Assembly: GCA_032718475.1 (NCBI GenBank)
Contig: JAUCBJ010008397.1
Span: 1 to 50,816, forward strand
DNA: 50,816 nt
Direction: 5' to 3'
Source: Nemertoderma westbladi
Taxonomy: Eukaryota; Xenacoelomorpha; Nemertodermatida; Nemertodermatidae
Positions 44,432 through 50,816 of the stretch are shown piece after piece (positions within the stretch are counted from its first letter, which is position 1; every line of letters begins with the position of its first letter). Below the pieces are notes generated by a model. That model saw only the letters and a list, made by a program, of their open reading frames with translations, did no database searches and had not been told where the DNA came from. Both the position numbers and the translations under genes were made by a program.

Positions 44432-44860
44432 AATTTCTGTCAAGGTTTTAAATGCTTCAGATGCGATGTCCGCAATAAATTACTGTGGTTTCCATGAATA
44501 CGGGTATTTGTTGCTAACCATACTTCTACACAAAATTGATGTGGTGCATATTATTTAGGGAAACATATTATTAATAAAGTGCACAGACGAAACAAAAAAC
44601 ACATGAGTGTCAGTAGGCATAGTAGTTTTCATTTGGAAAGATAGAGCGATAGCTGTAGTGCCTTCGTTACCATAGCAACACTTCAATAGTTTCTCTAAAA
44701 TTTTCATATTTTCGATCAAAATTACAACCACTTCAAGCCTAACAGTTAATCGCCATTCTGATCGCTAAGCTTTCATAGAAATTACTGTAGTCCATAGAAA
44801 CGGGTCATTAATAAAAATTGCCCAAGGTGTCAAAGTCCATAAATTACTTTTTTATGTTAA

Positions 44861-44952
44861 GAGGGACCCCTAGACACCAAATCATCCAAAAAATGTAATC
44901 CGTTCAAAAATTTTCGGTTAGGCCAAAAAGAGGTACGTGGCTGCCGGACTAA
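44861..44952 (+). repeat. Dispersed repeat, inverted partner of 1342-1430
   Basis: See 1342-1430; shared core CAAAAATTTTCGG and GTGGCTGCCGGACTAA (inverted). Confidence 0.6.
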
Positions 44953-45445
44953 ACTTTGTACTTTAAATAAACATTATTTTTAGAAATGGAAACATTTAAT
45001 AATTATTTTATAACTATTTTGTTGTAACGCTCACATGTTGATAGTTGATAAGATTTTCATAAGTTGCATTCAATAAGTACGAGGGTCATCTATGAGCACA
45101 AATTATGATTGAGCAATTCTCTCACAAAATCGGTATTTGAGCAATTCTCTCACAAAATCGGTATTTAAGACATTTTACCAAACTGCAATTAGTTTCCCCA
45201 CTTCACCCACCCCCCCCGTATTACTATGCACCACAACCCAAAATGTTTCACACGCAGATAATTGATGACATACTTACTTTATTTTGCGCAACAGAAAGTG
45301 TCAATTTCATTTTTCTCATATACCTTTCCGTAACCGTATTCCAGTAAATAATAAAAAAATAAATAAATAATGTATAATAACTACAAAATAAGAAGGCGAG
45401 GGGGGGGGGGGTGTAAGTTAGTCTCTAACGTTAGTCTGTTCCGTC

Positions 45446-45463
45446 GGGGGGGGGGGGGGGGGG
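45446..45463 (+). repeat. G18 homopolymer
   Basis: Eighteen G in a row, followed by GAGAGAGGGGGG. With 45400-45411 (12 G) and 46319-46339 (21 G) it forms a cluster of long G runs within 1 kb, able in principle to form quadruplexes. Confidence 0.8.
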
Positions 45464-45476
45464 AGAGAGGGGGGTA

Positions 45477-46062
45477 CTAGGGTCCATGGGCCACCTCGTA
45501 GAGTCCCTCATTGTAAGTTAGTGATGGGTCCACAGTCCCCATAATGGAGGCCGCTTTGCCGACCAGGATGGCAACAGCCAGTCTCTGCAGGAGGAAGCGG
45601 TGAGATCGGAGCTGCACAGCTGAGGTCAATCCAAGACCCCCGCAACGTGCAGGCAAACTGCAGTGCAGGGATTGAGCCCACGCGGAGTCGTCCAGATGGG
45701 TGTTGGACATCTCCTGCAGGGTGCTCCGCTGGATGAATCATACACCTCCAGCAGCCCCAGGAGGTCGAAAAACGGAGCCGTTTGGAAGAAGTACGTTAGT
45801 CGCGGGATGGTGAGTGAGCAGGAGCACCGCAGGAGGAAGAAGGCGTGATGGGAGTCGAGGAGAGGTAGTCAGGAGGTCCGTAAGTTTATTATCGAGGCAG
45901 GATACGATGGCGTTGTCTCCTATTGGTGCGCCCATAAACATCCCTTGCAGACCTCGTAGAACCTACATAGGGTAGACAAACGGGACTCCAAAGATTCCTC
46001 CCCAAGAAAGAAGAGTTCCGACTTGGAGGGGTTGATCATGAGTCCACAACGACCTCCCTCGA
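45477..46062 (-). pseudogene. Degenerate reverse-transcriptase fragment (C-terminal region)
   Basis: On minus, in changing frames: MINPSKSELFFLGEESLESR (about 46035-45975), GAPIGDNAIVSCLDNKLTDL (about 45930-45870) and SLPARCGGLGLTSAVQL (about 45660-45610). The series INPSKSEL, LGAPIGD, LPxxxGGLGxxSA is the pattern found after the catalytic box of many reverse-transcriptase proteins of invertebrate retroelements. The catalytic YADD region is not present; the lineage could not be assigned. GC content is clearly higher than in the flanks. Confidence 0.6.
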
Positions 46063-46379
46063 TAAATGTAAAAATGTATTCTATTATTAGGCCTACTGCC
46101 CTAACTACTACTCTATTTATATATATTCATTTAACTTCGTAAATAATTAATTTAATGTAAGCGTCGCGTTATCTAGAATTAAACGCAGAATAATAATGCT
46201 AGAAATTTTGGTGCTGCAATATAACCACCCCAGTACTTTTTTCGGTCGGATCTCGACTAGTGATACCTACGTACAAACAAAAAATCAGACGTTTTCGTGA
46301 AAATTTGTAGATTTTAGAGGGGGGGGGGGGGGGGGGGGGTCAATTTGTACAACATTTTATAGCCCGGTACTAATAGGGT
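46063..46379. other. AT-rich spacer with G21 homopolymer
   Basis: No coding sequence. A run of 21 G lies at 46319-46339. Confidence 0.5.
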
Positions 46380-47901
46380 TAAGAGATATGGAATTGAAGA
46401 ATGTTATCAAAGTGAAGGAATTCAAGAAATCACAAATGAGGGGGTTTTTATAACAGAATTAGAAGCTAAACGAAATGAACTTTAGAACTGGAAGTCATAT
46501 AATGTTTATGAAGAGATTAATCAGCGTGATATGAAAGCACCACCCATTTCTACTAAGTGGATTATTACAGATAAACTCGACAATGAAGGGAATCTTTACA
46601 AGAAAGCTAGACTAGTGCTTAGAGGGTTTGAAGATATAAATAAACATATTCCTGTAATAGAATATCCTACTGCTAATCGGGATGTTCTGAAACAATGCTG
46701 GCCATGAAACAATGTTAAGCCTCCAATGGAAGCTGAGACAACTAACTATTGGAAACTTCTGAAATGTGCCTATGGGATTGTAGATGCGCCAAGGATGTGG
46801 TTCAATCGACTTGATGAAATTATACTGAGTCTGGGTTTACAACGATCTAGATGTGATAGTGCATCATATTTTTACATCTATGAAGGTGTTATTGATGGTT
46901 TAATTCGTATTCATGTAGACGATTTGTTGTATGGAGGGACAAGCAAATTTCAGAATGTAATAGAGAACTTAAAACAAGTATTGGTGGTAGGGACTGATAA
47001 GAAATATAATTTTAACTTTACTGGATTACATATTGAGACAGTAGAACATATGGATCATTTTGATATTTATTATTCTCAACCAGGTTACTTGGATAACATT
47101 AAACCCAAAGTTTAACAAGAAGTTAGATGTAAAAGATTATGCCTACTCTTACGAACATGATTATAGATCCTTCTATTAATTATAGAAATTCTAGGTTCAC
47201 TTCAATGGTTGGGAAATTCTACTCGGCCAGATATACTTTATGGAGTATCGGCTTTACTTAGTTCTGTTATGTGCTTGTAAATCAGGCACATTAAAGCGGC
47301 AAATAAGTTGTTGAGCAAAGCAAAAGGCCTAGAGCCAGTTCAAATTCACTGTAAACCGATTAACTTAAATAACAGTATTACAGAAACTTTTGTTGATGGT
47401 GGATTTGCAAATCTAGAAGAGTCACGCTCCCAGCCTGGATTTATATGTTTTTTGGGAGATGGTATTCAAGATCAGGATGACACCAGAAATGTTCTATTGT
47501 GGCATTCAAATAGAATACAGCGGGTATGTCGTTCGACATTCGGAGCAGAACTATTAGCAGCAGGATCAACTGTTGATTATACTTTATTTGTTAAATCTAT
47601 ACTTGGTGAAACCGGTATTAAGGTGAAGTCTAATAAACTCTACACAGACAGCAAGGGACTATATGACAACTTAAATACTGTCATTAATGAACCCGCAGAG
47701 AAACGCTTGAAAATAGAACTCTCAGTAATTCGGCAAACAATGAAAACTAAAGGAATTCAACTTCACCTAATAGCCTCTAGAAATAATTTGGCTGAGATGT
47801 GCTCACTAAAGAGCGTCCCGGATTTGAACTGCTATCTTTACTTGAGAACTGAATGGAAAAAAAAGAAAGTAATTTTAGATCGAGTTATAGACTCAAGTTA
47901 G
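46380..47901 (+). pseudogene. Ty1/copia-type pol remnant: reverse transcriptase and RNase H
   Basis: Reverse-transcriptase part: one frame from about 46380 to 47115 with an in-frame TAG at 46483-46485 and TGA at 46705-46707. It contains YEEINQRDMK, STKWIITDKLD, KKARLVLRGFEDI, LLKCAYGIVDAPRMWF and IHVDDLLYGG (the catalytic box, HVDD instead of YVDD). After a broken stretch (47116-47307) with a TRPDI-like remnant, a second frame (47308-47901) contains FVDGGFA, LLWHSNRIQRVCRSTFGAEL and LYTDSKGLYDNL of the copia RNase H. The domain order and the AYG-W-F, VDD and STFGAEL signatures identify Ty1/copia. No gag, protease or integrase is seen upstream. Inactive. Confidence 0.85.
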
Positions 47902-47939
47902 AAATTATATGGAACTAAAAGAAAAGAGAATATATCTAA

Positions 47940-48186
47940 TGTGAGAGTATGGTGTGGGGTTTTAGGTGTACCGGTAGGTGCCTGTTGTTTTATTGTGTTA
48001 TGTCTGTATGTGTACTGCTGTACTAAAGTGTTGAAGTAGTCAAATATAAGTCTGACAGTTGATGTTCGTCGTGTTCGGTCGATGTTCGGTGATATTCGTA
48101 TATAGTTAAATAACTCTGGAAGCCCTGTGTTTTCTGAGTTGTAACACTGTGTACAAGTTGGGAATAGTAACCCCAATTGTCTCACA
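47940..48186 (+). repeat. 3' LTR of the copia element
   Basis: 247 bp starting TGTGAGA and ending TCTCACA, an exact 7-bp terminal inverted repeat with TG...CA ends. It lies 38 bp after the RNase H frame and is preceded by the purine-rich tract ACTAAAAGAAAAGAGAA (47914-47930). No 5' LTR was found in the window. Confidence 0.7.
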
Positions 48187-48468
48187 CTTTCTCAAGTCAC
48201 TGGCACTGTCTCCTCGAAAGTTACAAGTATTTAACTGGTTCTGTAGGTAGTAACATGAAAAAACGCCGCTTATAGCCTAAAAACACACTCCCACGTATTA
48301 TAATCGTATGTAGTTAAATAACTGGAAACCCTTTGTTTTCTGAGTTGTAACACTGTGTACAAGTTGGGAATAGTAACCCCAATTGTCTCATACTTTCTCA
48401 AGTCACTGGCACTGTCTCCTCGAAAGTTACAAGTATTTAACTGGTTCTGTAGGTAGTAACTTGAAAAA
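48100..48468 (+). repeat. Direct repeat of LTR end plus flank
   Basis: About 160 bp from TAGTTAAATAACT through the LTR end and the flank to GGTAGTAAC is repeated at 48309-48468 with a few differences (the LTR end reads TCTCATA in the second). The spacing is about 206 bp. A duplication after integration is the simplest reading. Confidence 0.75.
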
Positions 48469-49229
48469 AAGTTGATCGAAGGCGGTAATGTTGACTTGTG
48501 ATGGACTTAACATTTTCTGCAATATCTCAAGAACTATTCGCTCTATGCCTGTTTTGATGGTGTCTACCCCCATTGCGGTTCTAATGAGCCTACTATTAAT
48601 GCCGTAGGAGAAATAAAAGTTGTCCATCACCAAAATTGAGAATAAGAGTAACTTGCGCCAAAGAGTAGGTTCTGGTCATGTGCCTGTGGCACTACTTCCA
48701 TTGGTCCCAAAATCAAAATTTTGGTATCTAACTAAGTTTGGACCCATTTGATGACATTTGATGCATGCAGGAAGTTCTTTCAGGAGTCATTGATCTTTCA
48801 TCAATGTGTTATATTGTTATAAATTTCATTATGGTGCATGGCGATGGCTCAAAATTTCAACCCTCTTGGGATCCGTGAAGATTAGACGAAATTAAATAAA
48901 AAATATATGCCATATTTTTTTACCATTTGGCAACTTTTGTGCACCGGTAGAAAAACGAAATTGAAAAAAAGTAAAAAACGCACCACGCTATTGTACATAC
49001 AGTTAGTTGATTATGCCTTGCGACCTGTAGATGGCGCTAGGCTAGCATTTTTATATTTAGGTTTCTTGCTGTAGTACTCTACACCACGGCCTACATGAAG
49101 CAACGTCCCTACTGTAGTTGGTGTACCGGTACCATATATATTATATGCGATATATGCATGATACATGGCGCAGTAATGTGTAGGATCACCCTACATGGTT
49201 ACCTGAACCCATCCTCCCTCCCGCAGCAC
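48469..49229. other. AT-rich region, no recognised gene; CTCF-like motif at 49021
   Basis: A minus frame at 48427-48633 has no recognised family. CGACCTGTAGATGGCGCTA at 49021-49039 matches the bilaterian CTCF core with one mismatch. ACCGGT motifs occur near 48950 and 49125. Confidence 0.4.
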
Positions 49230-50515
49230 TAGTAAATATGGATTGAATCATGCCGGACCCTTACAGGTGCCTCATGGCCTTCACTGGTTCCTTCCCATCC
49301 CTCCCCACTAAACTCATCCGGGGCTGATAAGGTTTTTTCCTTCTCTCCCCCCAATGCCATGGAAACCGCAGCAATACCACAGCGACTCCGACACGGATGA
49401 GGCTTGAGACGACAGCCCCGCGGACTCCCCGCCACTACTCAACTTTGACTCCCTTGCATACATCCTGCTGGCCCAGTCCGAGACCACAGACCGCCAGGCA
49501 GCCAAGTCCAAGGCACGAATTCTCTACTTCCTCCAGCATGCGCCGGATGATGCCACTATACAGCTGGCCCATGCCGCACCCCACGCAACCAACCCACCGA
49601 ACTCACATCGCTTAATCGACACCTCGTCGATGGACAAAGTGGACTGTGAGATGTCCCACTCCACCTTCCAATGGTGGCACTCTGCCTGGCAGGACTACCA
49701 ACACCAACAGGTCGACACCTACACCTGACAGACTCAGGTCTACTCTGCCCTCGCGGTGCTTGGAATGGCGTTCCAGGAAATGATCCGGGTTACCCTCCAG
49801 ATCTAAATAAACGACCCAAAAACTGACATGGCACTCATCCTCGATGCTATCCAAACGGATCCTTTTGGACAAAAGATCCATCGCAGTGGATCGGATCACC
49901 TTCCACCGCTGTGTCCAGCATGTGAATGAATCCTTCAACTGGTTCCTGCATCACACAGGAGGAGCTAGCCAACGATGCGCGACTCAGCGAGCACTGCCGT
50001 AACATCCAGCTCGTAACGCAGATCCTCATCGGCATCCGCAATGAGGAGACCAGATGCGATCTCTTTCTCCAAGAATATCTTCCCCAACCAATGCTGATCA
50101 GTGTGTAATGACGTGCCAGACCTTTGAAGCCAGCAGATGGAATGACACCATCCTCGGATTGGGAATGATCTTGAAACTCTCACAATATAAATCGGATAAA
50201 TGGGCCACGACAGAGCCCACACGGGAACAACAGGGATGCTATCAACGCATAGACTGCTGCAAAAGCGGAAACCCGGCATGCTCCCCAAGCCATAATCGCA
50301 ATCGCGCAAACACGAATTCGGGGTCAAACTGCGGCAACTGTGGACATGGACGTCTGGCAGGGAGAGACAAATGCCCCGTCCACGGGTCAACCTGCAGTGG
50401 ATGCGACAGGACAGGCCATTTCCAGAACGTCTGCCAGTCCACACCACCAAACTGCAACCCCAAACCCAGTGGACTGAACTCCATATTCATAAACAACTTA
50501 AACAAGTGTGACTAA
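49230..50515 (+). pseudogene. Gypsy-like gag remnant with zinc knuckles
   Basis: GC-rich and frame-shifted. Fragments in changing frames include QSETTDRQAAKSKARILYFL and FQWWHSAWQDYQHQQVDTYT, then LVTQILIGIRNEETRCDLF, the IxGIRxEExRxxLL-like signature of Gypsy-type gag proteins of invertebrates. The frame 50054-50515 ends with NCGNCGHGRLAGRDKCPVHG, then CSGCDRTGHFQNVC, a CX2CX4HX4C zinc knuckle (CSGCDRTGHFQNVC) preceded by an altered first knuckle. The gag is normally the RNA-binding structural protein of the element. Several stops and frameshifts show it is inactive. Confidence 0.7.
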
Positions 50516-50587
50516 AGCGGGGTGACCTGCTCTTTGCTATTTCCATCGAACTATCTCTCCCAGGGTGCACTGATTTGGTATCCGTCG

Positions 50588-50816
50588 CACACACTCTCGC
50601 TCCCAAACACGGGAGCAGCCACCACTGTCATTAAAGAACATTGTTCTACCAATGCAGTGGCCAATGCAAGGACGTATCAATGTCAAAACAACATCGGCCT
50701 CCTCACGGCCAACAACCTTCCCCTCACTACGGAAGGGCTGGCATCGATCCACATCGAGTATGGGACACGGAGCCACACAAGTGACGCCATCCTGTCACCT
50801 GAGGTCAATAGGTTTC
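50588..50816 (+). pseudogene. Gypsy-like protease start, catalytic Asp changed, runs off the window
   Basis: The frame after gag contains NTGAATTVIKEH, then ANNLPLTTEGLASIHIEYG and SDAILSPEVNRF. This fits the Gypsy aspartic protease, where the first motif is normally DTGA; the codon at 50606-50608 is AAC (Asn) instead of GAC (Asp). Pol presumably continues to the right. Confidence 0.55.

Larger units (their letters stand above)
44432..45476. other. AT-rich region with repeats and G/C homopolymers
   Basis: Contains the inverted partner (44861-44952) of the repeat at 1342-1430. An X-box-like GTTACCATAGCAAC lies outside the array near 44667. A near-exact tandem pair at about 45112-45166 repeats GAGCAATTCTCTCACAAAAT. 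A run of eight C lies near 45210, and G runs are at 45400-45411 and 45446-45463. No gene was found. Confidence 0.5.

Noticed and set aside
48427-48633. A 68-codon minus frame starting MVMDNFYFSYG
   Set aside because: Protein-like composition, but no family recognised and no support from context; not called as a gene.

Overview
The window is animal (metazoan) nuclear DNA, AT-rich and dominated by transposable elements. The evidence is several lineages of non-LTR retrotransposon, degenerate LTR elements, a long-TIR DNA transposon, a fragment of a CxC-type gene family common in invertebrate genomes, and a WD40 gene. An aquatic invertebrate is the best guess; the species cannot be named from the sequence. 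There are no operons, tRNA or rRNA genes or CRISPR arrays. All alignments were made by eye.

Layout. 1-1042 (minus) is the C-terminally cut 5' part of an intronless WD40-repeat gene, the only host gene that looks intact. 1043-2960 is AT-rich. 3270-3946 is a broken gene of an uncharacterised CxC-type family, and its 3' part is copied exactly at 43854-44431. 4117-38891 is about 35 kb made almost wholly of one non-autonomous rolling-circle (Helitron-like) family, interrupted by three copies of one 5'-truncated LINE (LINE-1 here) and a MULE-like element. 37527-40115 holds a second LINE (LINE-2), split by a rolling-circle insertion. 40804-41640 is a broken gene of another uncharacterised invertebrate family. 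41966-43853 is an RTE-like LINE (LINE-3). 45477-46062 is a degenerate reverse-transcriptase fragment. 46380-48186 is a decayed Ty1/copia element with its 3' LTR. 49230-50816 is a GC-rich decayed Gypsy-like gag and protease region that runs off the window.

The main system is the rolling-circle array (copies RC1 to RC21 plus minus-strand host copies RC-A and RC-H). A full unit is 1.25-1.28 kb. It starts TC, carries a 5' subterminal inverted repeat and hairpin, then about seven monomers of roughly 154 bp, then the inverted subterminal repeat, a 20-nt stem-loop and a CTAG or CTCG terminus. Each monomer begins with an imperfect palindrome resembling the RFX X-box (types GTTACCATGGTAAC and GTTACCTTGGCAAC). 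Eight insertions can be undone by joining flanks. All lack a target-site duplication and all sit before a T, six of them between A and T. Two are confirmed by empty sites in paralogous copies and one by restored LINE reading frame. The copies nest inside each other up to four levels deep.

History that can be read: RC-A landed next to the CxC gene. RC1+RC2, RC3 and RC8 landed in RC-A. A composite RC4-RC7 landed in RC3. LINE-1 had already entered the RC4 ancestor, leaving a 7-bp duplication. That module was copied, and one copy was then duplicated in tandem (period 8.2 kb, breakpoints inside RC 5' regions). Later, RC5/RC6 entered the first LINE-1-bearing module, RC15 entered the second, and the MULE-like element entered LINE-1 of the third.
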